Part shown: positions 11,458-24,059 of the stretch, one piece after another
Numbering within the stretch: position 1 is the stretch's first letter
How the letters are laid out: each line of letters starts with the position of its first letter
Source: Epiperipatus broadwayi
Lineage: Eukaryota > Onychophora > Udeonychophora > Euonychophora > Peripatidae
Assembly (NCBI GenBank): GCA_028023455.1
Contig: JAQFVV010006222.1
Location: 420,001 to 484,000 of the forward strand
Direction: 5' to 3'
DNA length: 64,000 bases
The notes under the pieces: model-generated
The model's database searches: none
Told to the model about the DNA's origin: nothing
The model's input: only the letters and a program-made list of their open reading frames with translations
Made by a program: the position numbers and the translations under genes

Positions 11458-13120
11458 TTACATAGTTTTCCTGTCAAAAAGCTTGCCACCATTTTATTTT
11501 AAATTATCCATTTTCAAGTGCATCCAATACATGGTATAAACAATGTGGCTGACTCTAAGTTATCATATTCAATATTTACACTTTTTATTTTTATTTATTA
11601 AAATGATAAAGAAATACAAAAGATCAAAGGATTTAAAAACTTTTTAAATGTAAATGTGGTAAAGAAAATCAAAATAAAACATGATTAAGCAAATTATAAC
11701 AAAGATGCAGTCAGCCATCACTTTTAATACCCCATAAATTTTGAAAATATTATACTGAACATGCCAAATGAACAAAGGATTGTAATAAAAAATTTTTAAT
11801 GTAGATTCATTACATCAGTTGTAAGCTAATCACACTCACAAATGATGTTTTGTAGCCTTTCAATCACATTGTTTTCCAAACAGATATGTGCTTAGAACAT
11901 GTTTGCACATGATACTGCCATTGCATCACTGTTTGTGTCATATCATGCCTATCAGAACACATACTTTTTGGGCAAGCACTATCCTGTAATTTTGAAAACA
12001 TTTTGCTGCATCTTGTTCTATCAATGAAACATTCCAAATTTTAATCATATTTCCAAAAATGATAAGGCAAACAAAATATTTAAAAAATCAGCATATGTTA
12101 ATAAATGTCAACAAAAAAATGGCAATAATTTTAACCATGTGTTATCTGTTCACCTCGTGTTAACATTTGGACATTATGTTGTAAAAGGAATTTATTAAAA
12201 AATGTATTCAAATTTTTTTTAATTAACATTCAATTTAGAATACATTTGTTAATATTTTTTTAAAGTTAATAAACTATACATATTGAAGAGAAAAAAATGT
12301 AAACAACTTTCAGGATCAAAGTGTTTGTTTACATTTTTTTTTTCTTGAAATTATTTTCTAAAATAAATTAATTTTAAAAAATTTGAATACATTTTTTTAA
12401 TAAATTTAATTCACAACATGTAACCAAATGTTAACATGATATGAAAAGATAACACATGGTCAATATTAACATTATTTTTTGTTCACATTTGTTAATATAT
12501 GCTGATTATTTTAATATTTTTTTACCTTATTATTTTTGGAAATATGATTAAAATTTGGAATCTTTCATTGACAGAAGAAGATGCAGTGAAGTATTTTCAA
12601 ATAGGATAGTGCCTGCCTGAAAAGTATGTGATAATGGCCATGACATTACACTAAACAGATGTGCAATGGTGGTAACATGTGTGATCATGTTCCAAGTGCT
12701 TATCTGTTTGGAAAGGAACCTGGTTAGAAGGCTCCAAAAATCGTTTGTGAGTGCACTGAGATTAGTTTACAGTGGTTTAGTGAATTTACATTTAAAAAGA
12801 AATTTAATTACAACTTCTTGTATTTTGTGTGATTCAATGGAATATTTTCAAAATTAACTGTCTGCATTTTTTTTATAGTTTGCTTAATTATATATATATA
12901 TATATATTTATTTACTGTATTTAAATTAAAAAAGTTTTTAATTACAACTCTTTGTACTTTTGTGCTGCTTTAGCATTTTAATAAATAAAAAAAAAAGAAA
13001 AATATGGAATATGATAACTTAGAGTCAGCTATATTGTTTATACCGTGAATTGGAAACCCCTGAAAATAAATAATTTAAAATGAAATTGGTGGTAATATTT
13101 CCAGCAGGCAAACGATGTAA
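11458..13120. mobile_element. 1.66-kb hairpin (foldback-type) element
   Basis: The left arm 11458-12306 and right arm 12322-13120 are reverse complements along their whole length, separated by about 15 bases (12307-12321). Outer anchors are TTACATAGTTTTCCTG on the left and the complement of CAGGCAAACGATGTAA on the right. Middle anchors are GATAACTTAGAGTCAGC at 13013 against GCTGACTCTAAGTTATC at 11549. Inner anchors are the two copies around AATGTAAACAA. The arms differ by substitutions and small indels, so this is an old, real palindrome and not an exact sequencing foldback. Open stretches inside are not conserved between arms. The flanks show no convincing target duplication, so the transposon class is not resolved. 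Confidence 0.85.
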
Positions 13121-13124
13121 TTAT

Positions 13125-16100
13125 ATATATATTCGATTTTCTTTAAAAAATTATATTTAAAAAAATATTACAAGAAATTTTAATAGATGAAAAAAAAAAA
13201 AAGAGATAAAAATAAAGGTACCAAACAATCTTAATAAGTTAGCTTATTTTGATCTAAAATCCAAAGCGTAAAATGAATAAATGTCAGAAGTATATAAATC
13301 TTGGTTCAGAGCTCATTTATGATCAAATCTTTTTTTTTTATAAAGATTATTGATTGTTGTCTTTAACAAGGTCATCTGAAATGTAATATTAATAATTCTA
13401 AACAATTAGTTCAATTCTTTTGCTAATTGGTGTTGCTTATGGCAATAACACTCAAAGAAAAGAGATGAATAATTATACCATTCAAAATGTTGTACTCCAT
13501 GCTAATCTATGTGATATTAATAATAGTCAAATGTATTTAGAAAATCATAAATAAAGTTTTAATTTTTCTGAAAATATTTGGCTTTTCAAATAGATTCAAC
13601 AGATAGCCTATTATTTAAACTTTTTAATTTTTACAAGTAATAGTTTTTTTTTCTTCAAATATCTTATTATGTTATCTTAAAAGATCATAATGCTTAGATA
13701 ATAAAACAATTTATTATTGAGAATAAATAAATTGAGATTGAGCATATGCATTTTTTACATATTAAAAGTTTTTATTTTTATCATTTGGAGTTTTTATTTC
13801 TCAATTTTTGTTTTGGATCTCAATTTTTTATGACAATATTTTATTAAAATATAACCACATTTCATTTCTATCAATTTTCATTAATTCATAACTTTAGTTT
13901 CTTTCTTGATTTTCACATTATCCTATTGTTTTGGTTATCATTAAGCAATTATATTGTTTGCTGTTTATTTTTTTCCCCCATTTTTGTTTTCACTATTTTC
14001 TTCTAACATTATCTTTATCTTATTATTGCTATGACTTCAAGTTTGCTAAATTGAACTTTCAGAATTAGACTTTATACTGCTATAAATTTATGTAATGCTT
14101 TTCAAAACATTTTGCAATGCTTTCTTCCTAAAGCTCTTCATTCATTTAGATCACTGGTATCTATCTAAATATAATCATGACATGACAACTATTTTACACT
14201 CCAATGTCTTTCTGCATTAATTATATTTGCAGAAAAACAACACAACTCTCAAATGATGATAATAATAATTTTAACTAATTGACAAGACATATTAATACAA
14301 TTTCAAAATAGTGTGAGTGAAAGTAAATGCAACTAAAATTACTATAGTGAAATAAGGTAAATAAAATTAAGAATTAGTGGTTAGTGATATTTATATGACA
14401 AAAAACAGAATGATCTTTCACTATTTAAAAAGAAAGAGAAATACCATTAAGTGAAACATTGAAATTAGGATTAACAAAAACATTTATAAATATTTAGAAA
14501 GAAAAAAAAATCTAATGACTATAGTGATTTAGATAAGTTAGAACAAGTCCACAGGGTTTGAAACAATGATATTTTGGAGAAGATTGCAAAAAAAAAAAAT
14601 AATAACAGTGGAAAAAAAAATTCAAGAAGGTAAAAGTAAAAGAAAAAAAATGAATTGAGGATATACTTGAAAATAAAGAAGTTTAAAAAAATGTAGACTA
14701 AAAATTAAATAAAGATAAAATCAAAAAAGGAAAGAAAGGGAAAATTAGGTGTTTACTTAAGATATAAAACATTTAAAAAAACACTATGAGGGAGAGTAAA
14801 AGTAGATACAAGATAAACATTATGAGGAAGAATAAAAGTAGATAAAGATAAATCATGGGTTCAATGCACGTAAAATGATATACCAAAGTTTTGTTTTTGC
14901 AACCAATATATCAGCAATCATAGGTGATTGAATACTTACTTAAAGTAGAAAATTTTCATATTTCATCTAGCTGGCTTTGTTTGCACTCTTATATCAATTC
15001 ATAGTGATGAGGTGCACTAAAAACTATTCCACAAGATTAAATAAAAAAGGAAAGCTAATAAATTATTTTAAAAAAGGAAGTAATTATGACTATTGTAATA
15101 TGGTTTGAATACAATTTCTAATATTCTGATTTAAGAGACAAAAGCTTCTGAATAGATTCTCAATTGATGAAATAAATAAATAAATAAGTCTCAGTTTGAT
15201 AACTGAACGGAACTGATAAGATCAAACGGATATTTTGAGGTTAGAATGTCGTACTATCTCAAAACTCACGACTTACATAATTAATTCCTATTTTATGAAT
15301 CATTCGTTGTGTATAAAAAAGTATTTTTGAAATTTGTTTTCATAATGAGTATTTCCAAAGGCTCAAAACATAAAAAAGAAACAATTATTCTCTGTGTTTT
15401 TTTCATTCTTTTTAAAATAACATTTATGTTAATCTTTAATATTACTTAGAAATTTGATTAATAATAAAAGACAAATATATTGACAGTTAAAGATTATGAG
15501 ATAAAACATATTTTTAAATTGAATTAAATTTTAAAAAAATACTTAAAATTATACAAAATTTATCTCCCAGTGAGATGATAAATCTTTACAGAGATTTTTC
15601 CATGAAAATTTAATGCTGGTATTTAACTAATCATAGTTATTCAATATTTTATATTTAAATCAATATGAATAAATGGATCTAAATATAGAAAAAAAATATA
15701 GTAGACGGTTTTTATATGTAACAATACTTCTTAGACAAACATAATTTGCATTTTTACATTCTATTATTTCATTAAAAAATGGTAAAATTTATATTTTCAT
15801 ATATGAATTGAACACACACTTTCTGTCACATCTATTCTCTTTTACATTTTATTTTCCTTTTTTTTTAATCATATAATCTTCCATTACCAAGGTTAATAGA
15901 AATTCAGTCATCGTGAGCTCTCTCATGACTTGATTATTTCTTTAATCAATGAATTGCATTAAATTATAAGTTATGCAAACAGTATACAATTGTGTGCATA
16001 ACAAATATGATTCCAATCTTTTTTCTCTCCATATAAACTGTTTATCTTTTATAACATTGCTCTCTTTTGTTTCTTTTAGAGGTAGAATAGCCTATTGACT

Positions 16101-16715
16101 ACAAGGAGCTGCTAATGATATCAATAAAGAATCTTTGTAGTATAATAAACTCCTTTTTTAAAAAAGATCTCTATAAAAATAAGTAATGCTTTTATTACTA
16201 TTAGATGTTATCAACCGTTTACTCAATTCTTTGGCTCATAAGAATGACAATCCTCCAAAATGATAATCATTTACCCAGTTCCTCAAGTTCCTTGATGATA
16301 CATTTATTATTGTGATTATGAAGTACATCCATCTTATCGCTGGTCTATTTCTCCTTCTTTCTCTCAACTTTCAAAAATATGTGTACCTTTCTAATAAAAC
16401 ACATCATTTTATAATACAGCTAAACAAGATATCTGAAGATGGTTATTTGAGTTCATGCATAAGTGCAGGTTCTGTTCAAAAATTCACTTTTATTGATATC
16501 TATTAAAAATATGAAACGGAGAAATTATGATTCATTCAGTGGAGAAACTTTTTTCAATACAAAATGTTTGTACATTTCCTGCAATTATAATTAATGATCG
16601 CCATAGTCTATATTACATAGATTATATAATTGAATTTATTTTAATATAAGCATATGTTTGTAAAGTTATCTGTCTAAAGGCAGATAGAATAAATAGGTAA
16701 TAAGTACTATGATGA
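13125..16715. other. AT-rich stretch without recognisable features
   Basis: I see homopolymer runs, AT-rich spacer and scattered short open stretches with no motif. One open stretch (16312-16506, plus) begins with a hydrophobic run but has no coding signature beyond that. No repeat shared with the rest of the window was noticed. Confidence 0.6.
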
Positions 16716-16720
16716 ACAAT

Positions 16721-16868
16721 ATACATTCTATATAATATTTCCTTAGGCACGGTGGTCAGGGATATGCAAGAGACTCATGATTTTATTCTCGAGTTAGCCA
16801 ATAACCAAACTAATATTAATTAAACATTCATATTTACATAATCGAGGAAATATTATATAGAATGGGTA
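16721..16868. repeat. Short inverted repeat enclosing a GC-richer core
   Basis: Arms of about 23 bases, ATACATTCTATATAATATTT at 16721 and its complement at 16849-16868, extend inward by CCT/AGG. Between them lies GGCACGGTGGTCAGG, which looks vaguely like a tRNA A-box region, then TCTCGAGTTAGCC. This could be a small MITE or a SINE caught between duplicated arms. No target duplication was identified. Confidence 0.5.
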
Positions 16869-16963
16869 TCGAATAAATGAAACGTAACTGCAGACGTATA
16901 GTTTAAAATTATTTATTAATACATTTTAATAAAACAATCTAATAATATTTTATGGACTAACAG

Positions 16964-17093
16964 CTTCAGTAGCGGGATTTGCGACATGATTATATTTTAA
17001 AGAATACATTTATTTATTTAGACATTATTTTATATTGAGGATTTCAGTAGCGGTATTTCCGATACTATAATGTTTACAAAAGGAATACATTTA
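16964..17093 (+). repeat. Two-copy tandem repeat, period about 78
   Basis: TTCAGTAGCGGGATTTGCGA at 16965 recurs as TTCAGTAGCGGTATTTCCGA at 17043, and both copies continue into GGAATACATTTA or AGAATACATTTA. It sits at the left edge of a patch of higher GC that runs to about 19.2 kb. Confidence 0.75.
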
Positions 17094-17309
17094 ATTGAAG
17101 GCGTAATCTAGCTACCTAAAATTCTCAAGTGAGTATTTCTAATGCATGCCTGGAGGGATTTATACCTTTGCAATGCAAGAGTCTAAAGTATGGGTTATAA
17201 GAGTAATGGCAGACATATATTTATGTAATTAAAATATTTATTTATAACTAAGGGCAAACATTTATTTGAGAGTGAATTATGCAGATAATGCAGAGGCGGA
17301 GTGATATGT

Positions 17310-19180
17310 TTAGAATAATAAAACTAAGTAAAGGAACACATGGTACGCTTTAGGAAGGCGATATGGAATGGCAGTATATCGAAACTGCAATGCCATGAAT
17401 GAGTTTATAAGAATGTCGGGCTGGTCTCTGCCATTGGCCCAATGAAGTAAGGTGTCACATAAGCATAACCAGGGACAAGCGGTCCGTGTCGCAGTTTTGC
17501 CATCTGGCTGCATGACGTGGTCAAGTCCTACGGGAGCACCCATTATGCCCGCTTGTGTAGGATGACTGGGGCTAATTTCAACCCTGAAGAATCCGGAAAT
17601 TTCATGGCGGAATGGGTCATCGTGTCTCTACAACGTAACACATGTATACTGTATAAACGATTATGATGAGGTTTAAATAGATTTCTGACTCGGCCCTACA
17701 TTACCAACATTTACTCAAGAACTCTGGTGACTCTCAAAGAAATGTGATTTTCTAGAATTATTCATTAGATTTAATAAATACAAAACATATATAAACTGGG
17801 AGTTATTACAACTAATATGCCAGCCATTTGCGAAGTAGTAGACCCTGCATTACAATAAATGATGCACTGAATGCGTGTCGATTTATATGAAAGTGAAGTT
17901 ATTAAGGAAATAAGAATGTCAGGCTGGTCTCTGCCTCGGCCCGACGAAGTACATATTAATGAAAATGTGACACACATTCACTGTTTCAAACGATCATAGA
18001 TTTAAACTTTGAAAATTGAGATAATTATGAGCATGCAATAATTAAATAATAAATATAGATTAAATGTAGATTTTAAAAATACGCACCCAAGATAGAATGA
18101 GGCAAGCCAGATTAGTAGAGAAATTTACACATTAAGTTAATTATTCAGTTTTAGTTATACATATAGTAGTTTTACATTTTATAATTTAGATAAGTAGTAT
18201 GAAGAAGAGCTATAGCATATTATTAGAGTACTCTAGAGTTTGAACACAGACAGGTACCTGTTTTATAAGAAGTTTTCCGAGTCCATTGGTTAAGTAGCAA
18301 ATAGTTCATGAGTGGCAATTCTTTCTTGTATTTAGACATTTCATTTTACTTTCACAGCAGCAGCAGCTTTCTCATTTATTTCAGGCAGCAGATCTTCATG
18401 GTTAATTTATGATGGGCAATGGAAAGTTCGGCATCCGATAGGCCATCTCCCGATGGAGAATAATCTAGGTGCTTTACTCGGTCATACCTTGGCAGGAACA
18501 AATTATTTTTATTGTTTTGGATACTCTCAGTGATCGAGAGCAAAGCTAAAGTTTAAATGAATGTCTCCAGCAAGTCTAAGATGGCCTCCTTTTTTATCTT
18601 GATCCTTCACATTTTTGTTAAGGTATTTTTAGGTTCTACTTAATCTGCCCTGAGGATAATCAATGCATTTTGTTGGTTTTTTTTAATTAAAGAAAGCTGC
18701 TGTTCTATTGTTTACATTTTACATTTACTAATTATATTTTGGGGAATTTTTCTTTAATTAATCTATTATCTATCACTGACTGATGCTTTTAAATTTCAAA
18801 AACAAAAAGGGAACATAAGATTATTTTAACTTTCAATTAAATATTACATCAGATTTTTTTAGAATTATTATTAAACGAAATTTAAACAAAGCAATAAATA
18901 TGAACTTTATAATCCAAAATAAATGATTAAAATTATACAAAATTATATAATTAAAAGAAATCTAAATGATATTATTTTATCCCCATTTATTGCCTTTAAT
19001 TTGAGATCGAAATGTGTGCGTGTTTATGCTGGATTCTACATATATTTATACATTTTTAATATTGTTACACACACAATTCGATATCAAAAAGTTTAAATTT
19101 GGGTGGGATAGACCGGTCAGTGAGAGACGACAGAAAAAGGTGAAACTTAAGATTCGAAACGAATCTTACTGTTTCAACAT
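17310..19180. other. GC-richer patch with a repeated 40-bp motif, nature unknown
   Basis: 17400-17640 stands out by its GC content. The motif TAAGAATGTCGGGCTGGTCT (17408) recurs as TAAGAATGTCAGGCTGGTCT (17911), both followed by CTGCC, GGCCC and GAAGTA. A minus-strand open stretch (17310-17543) lies over the first copy but has no family match I recognise. Further patches of unusual composition lie at 18370-18500 and 19100-19177; the latter contains a hairpin with arms GATTCG/CGAATC. The pattern would fit the long terminal repeat or untranslated end of a retroelement, but no polyprotein motif was found. Confidence 0.35.
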
Positions 19181-19199
19181 GATTACTTGAAGTACTGCC

Positions 19200-21940
19200 T
19201 ACTTGAATTACATTATGCTTACAAGTTATGTCAAATATTACCTGTATATGATGATAAAAATGTTTATTTTTATTGTATACTGAATTATTAAATCAAAGAT
19301 ATACATTATAGTAATGAATGAATATTCATTTATAATAAAATGCCTAATGATAATTGCTGGATTTGTTTTTTAAACAAAAAAAAACATATTCCTTTTTTGA
19401 AATCTAGGACCTAAATAATATGTTTGTGATTTAAAACCTCCCAAAACAATCCATGTTACATTACTAAATTTTCAGAAATCTGTTCCTAAGCAATTTATTT
19501 GCTTCTTCATCAAAGCAAGTATTCTTTATTTCATATTCTGCATATTTGACATTTGAATGGTAATATTGCTTGTTTAGTTTATTTTCTTAAACAGTGACAT
19601 TAGCAATTATAATGTTCAAATGATATTAATCTAGCCATATCATAAATTTCAACACTAGTCTAAAGCATTAGTATCTATTAATTGGTAAAATTATAAGTGT
19701 CTTCTGATTTTAGTGATCTGAGTTTCCAACACTGTATTTATCTTATTCACATGATTTTAAAAAATACTGTAGCAGTTTGTAATTGATTTTTCTTCATTCA
19801 GTTTGATATATTATTGTAATAAATATGATAAAATCAACTATAATTAAAATTATCCTAAATTTCTGCTATATGTTAAAGATATTGTTAGAAAGGCATTTAA
19901 AAAACAAGCCAAAAACAAAGAATTAAGCAAGGTTGAATAAAGGTTTGAAAAAAAGCTGCAGATGATCCCTACAAAATAATGTTAAAGAATAGTAAGTATA
20001 CCTCAATACTCTATAGATTTCAATATATAATAAAAATTATTATCAATATATTGTAGACAGAGGGCAACTTTGACCATGTCAGATATTACAAACTTCCTAA
20101 ATTAAATTAGTAAATTTAAAATGAGAAATGATAAGATTTAATTTGCTCCATTTTTTTATAATAACAAGCAGTACCGTATGTAAAAGTTTACATTTCTTAA
20201 GTAATATGAGGGTTCCAAATATTTTTTTAAATACTAATGTAAGTATTAATAATTTGTTAAAAATTGGACAAAAGAGAAATTATAAAAATGATAAAGCAAA
20301 TAATATTTTTATTCTTTCTGCAGTAATTTTAGCTATCAGTTTTTAATCTTAAAAAAAGTAATAAGATAAATACTTTTTTCCTGTTCATTAATTTTTTATT
20401 TAGTTTTAATTTAAAAAAAAATAATAAGAGAGATAAATAAAAAAAGTTATTTTAAAGAAAAAATAAGGTTTTAACATTTGATAAAAAATTTAGTTTTAAT
20501 TTATCAAACTTGTTTTTTTTCTTTTCTCTGTATCTCTCTCCAAAACAAAAGGCAATATTGGCCAAATCAAAGAATAATTAAAATATCTTGTGGTTTTTTT
20601 GTCATAAAAATAACCTGTGGATTTTTTTCATGTGACTGATTTTTTTTAAAAAGAAAGGAAATAACAAAATAATGATTTATAAAAATAAACCCAATTGGTA
20701 AGGGTATAATGTGGTCATATATAAGATAAGATGTGATTGGAAGAATACAGGATTGTTTCAAAAAATAATATTGACAGGTTAAAGCAGTAGACTTCAGTGT
20801 CTTGTGAGAAATAGTTATTTTTGACCAAGATATTGAAGAAATCATTAGCAACAGTCTTTCTTGATTCAGTTGTTGAAAAATACAAAAACATAAGTTCAAA
20901 TGTGAAGAGCACAGTGACAAAGTTTTGTAGTCTGAAGTAAACCTCATCCCAATATAAATAAAAAAGTTTTGTAAGTCTCATCTGATTGCTAGTTTAAAAA
21001 GTGGTTCTTAAAAAGGACTTGAAGAAACCCATGTGTTAAGTCTTAGCTATAAGTTGAACATCATTAAATAACATCATGTACCCTGTTCACTAAAAAATAA
21101 AGAAGAAAACCATTTGAAATAATCTGCAACAAACTTTATTTCTACCCAATAGCATGACTGTCTCATTCTGTTTCCTAGTCCAAACTGAAAATCAGTACAT
21201 TAAAAAATGAATAGATTCAGCCTGTATGAAAACTGAAAATATTCTATTGAAAAAGTAGATACATTTAACTGTGCACATTGCCCTGGAAATATGTGTTAAT
21301 GAAGTAGTTTACAAAAAGAAAAACCAACAAAAAAACTGAAAATTATAACTACCAAAGAAGGAGTCAAATGAAAAAAAATCATAGTAATCTAAGGTATTGT
21401 AATGTGCTCATTTTTACCTACATTTATAAATAATTTTCAAAAATAATAACAATAGTAATAATGAATAATTTTAGAATTTTTTTATTGAAACATGTTTTCT
21501 TTCTCTCTTCATATCATTTTCCCTCCAAAATTTAATTGTATAAGACCTTTTCATTTTCATAAGAAAAGGAAAAGAGGATTTAAGTTAATTTAAATTTGTC
21601 TATCTTCAGAAACATTTTATAATTTTTATTATTAAAAGGGAAAACTATTCTTTTTAAAGTTAAAGATAATAAAAATCAACTGATTAATCATATTTGATAT
21701 ATGAAATTATATTTTGATAATAAAAATTTATTTAATTTGGAATTGTCATATCATTTTTTTTTAAAATGTCTTAATTATTTATTAGTTAATTTATTAAATA
21801 ATTGTTAAAACATAGTATCTGCTCTTTAAATAAGCAGTGCATGTGTGACTTGATTTCATTACAGCATAGTGTTTTAGAGATTTTTCGATTACACCAATAT
21901 TTAAATATAAGTATAATGTATATATTAAACTGTAGATGTA
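19200..21940. other. AT-rich stretch; two overlapping open stretches on minus, probably chance
   Basis: Open stretches of 126 and 88 codons overlap on the minus strand at 20567-20981 in different frames. The sequence there (YFSTTESRKTVANDFF in one frame) has moderately protein-like composition but matches no motif I know, and the two frames cannot both be real. A decayed coding fragment is possible. Nothing else is recognisable in this interval. Confidence 0.4.
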
Positions 21941-21944
21941 ATTA

Positions 21945-22109
21945 GAGGACATTTGAACATAGAATTTCAAGCTCCCATCACCTATTCACTCCATCTTATT
22001 TAATCAATATACATGACCACATACATGTTCAAATTTGATCATGTCTATCAGTTATATAAGATGGAGTGGGTAACTGAACGGAGTTTGAAAGTCTGTGTTC
22101 AAATCCCTT
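21945..22109. repeat. Inverted repeat with about 54-bp arms
   Basis: The arm at 21945-21999 contains CACTCCATCTTAT and the arm at 22056-22109 contains ATAAGATGGAGTG. Outward, GAACATAGAATTTCAAGCTC pairs with GAGTTTGAAAGTCTGTGTTC. The right arm contains GTGTTCAAATCCC, which resembles a tRNA B box, so the unit may derive from a tRNA-like SINE duplicated in inverted orientation. The loop is about 56 bases. Confidence 0.7.
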
Positions 22110-23320
22110 AAGCTATACCAGTAAAATTATGCAAATTAGAGTAGGCTTATATGTTTGTACTTTCTCTTATTCGCAGTCACATTCCCTAGGGTTTTGTGAT
22201 TTTGAACTAGCTCTAGAGCAGTATCAGTTAAGTTATTTATATGTGGGGATTTATGTTTGTGTTTGGAAAAAGTATCATCTTTAAAGTTCATTCATTGCAC
22301 TTTACTTTTTTTAGATTATAAATTAATTTATAGTGATCTGCACCTTCTTGATACCAAATAGAGCATTGATGATAATCAGAATTATCAAAATCCTAGCATT
22401 TTATTATGATTAATAGGCTAGTACTTAAGAATGTGTAGACAGAAGATTGTTGTATATTATGCCCTAAGTTTGATAGTGACTATGTAATTAGCCTATTGAC
22501 TATTAATGTTTATATTTCACCCGTATATAATTATTCATTTTCTATTTGATAATGGTACAGGGATGATGTTGATGTCTCACAAATTCTCCCCATGTTATTA
22601 CCTATGTCCCTAAGATTTTAATATGAAGAAAGTCTATATTCGGTTATGGCGTTATATTTATTCCAAATCTTTAAGACACTGCTTAAATAAGAACTTGAAT
22701 AAATTGCAATAATATTCATGTTTGTTTTTAATAAATGTTGAATTGAATTTTAAATAAGCAATAACAATAAACATTTAAAATGTCTAATATGTGCACAATA
22801 AGTTTGTTTCTTTTAAAATTGCAATAAAATCCTTTAAATTTGATATTACAATAAAAAAAAAGAATTCCTTATTACTTTAATTATTATTTTTAAATAATGC
22901 AAAAAAAATAGTTAAATTTATTAATAATGTAAATTTATGTATGTAATAATTCTTCTATATTCATGGAGTTAAGAAAAGATTTTAAAAAGAATATTAAATA
23001 AAAAATTCCCAAATTTAAATTCTTAAATTTTATAATTGCTCACTTATATGAGTAGTATCAAAATTCTTCTTAGTTAAGTATTTCATTTCACTGTCTGGTT
23101 GTTTTCTCTGTCTCTTTATTGATTTGTTATGGTACTATTTTTTCACAACTATATTATTCTCTTTTTGTCAATAGTTTCATGTACATCACTCATAAATTAA
23201 ATTGTATCATAAGTTTGTGTATATATGTTAAATATATATAAAATATTAAGTTCAGAATTATCCAAAATTTTAATATTATTTAGCATATGTTTAGAAGTAA
23301 ATGGTTAATGATACAAGATT
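22110..23320. other. No recognisable features
   Basis: AT-rich spacer. The only irregularity is short runs of A and T. Confidence 0.6.
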
Positions 23321-23321
23321 A

Positions 23322-23372
23322 CTATATATATATATATATATAGACACACACACACATATATATATATATATC
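23322..23372 (-). repeat. (TA)/(GT) microsatellite tail of the adjacent LINE
   Basis: A (TA)n block, a short (AC)n block and another (TA)n block. It abuts the 3' end of the RTE coding remnant read on the minus strand, which is where RTE-type LINEs normally carry a microsatellite tail. Confidence 0.8.
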
Positions 23373-23840
23373 ATGGTCATACATTATTAATCCACTGCAG
23401 AATGAGTCTCTCCATGTCTAATCCAATTTCTCCAATCTCTAGCCCTTCTTCTCCACATCATCTCAGCACACTTCCTTATTACATCCATCCATCTCACACA
23501 TGGTCTCTTTCTAGGTATTTTATCCACATCATTTCTTTTCCCAATATGTCAAACCCAGATCCATTTCAGACTATTATTTTTTTTCAATGATTAACACCAA
23601 TTTTTTCTCTGACTCATGCATTTCACTTTCAATTTCTTTTTGTTACTCCTAACATATATCTCTTCATACTCCATTGAGAAGCCTAAAGTCTCTATATTAA
23701 ATTCTTGATAAATGTCAAAATATCACATCCATAAGTAAGAACTGCCAAAACACATCTACTAAAAAACTATTTTTTAAAACATATATGCATATTCTCTTTT
23801 AATATTAAGTCACTTATATCAAAAGTACTGTAACCCAGTT
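23373..23840 (-). mobile_element. RTE-type LINE, C-terminal end of the ORF, decayed
   Basis: The minus strand encodes AVLTYGCDILTFIKNLI (about 23745-23690), then SQWSMKRYMLGVTKR, then LKWIWV with HIGKRNDVDKIPRKR, and finally RWMDVIRKCAEMMWRRRARD close to 23420. These correspond in order to the C-terminal region of RTE-clade LINE proteins: the LTYGCETWT block, the ERAMLGV block, the W-GHI block, and the GRP-RW-DDI block followed by W---A-DR--W. Several stops and frame changes make it non-functional. Its 3' end meets a (TA)/(GT) tract. The reverse transcriptase core upstream is absent (5' truncation or decay). Confidence 0.88.
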
Positions 23841-24059
23841 TAATTCTAATATTAATTTCATATAAACATTACAAGCATATAGTATGTTTTCATTCATATT
23901 AATAATCTTAGCAATATATTTGTAATTGTACATATAAACATTCCATGTAATTATTAAATAAAATTTATATCTTAATTATATATTTAATTAATTTTGGAAA
24001 ACATGTAAATATAATTTAAATGTAAATATGCATTTAGTTATCATCATTCCTATTACTGC

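Noticed and set aside
12666-12857. Open stretch inside the hairpin element
   Set aside because: It is not preserved in the opposite arm of the hairpin and has no motif, so it is taken as chance.
11458-13120. Hairpin as an assembly or fold-back sequencing artefact
   Set aside because: The arms differ by many substitutions and indels, which an artefact would not show.
17310-17543. Minus-strand open stretch in the GC-rich patch as a gene
   Set aside because: No recognised domain, and the motif at its centre recurs at 17911 outside any open frame, so it is more likely a repeat.
20567-20981. Two overlapping minus-strand open stretches of 126 and 88 codons
   Set aside because: They are in conflicting frames, have no motif, no neighbours and low-complexity segments; at best a decayed fragment.
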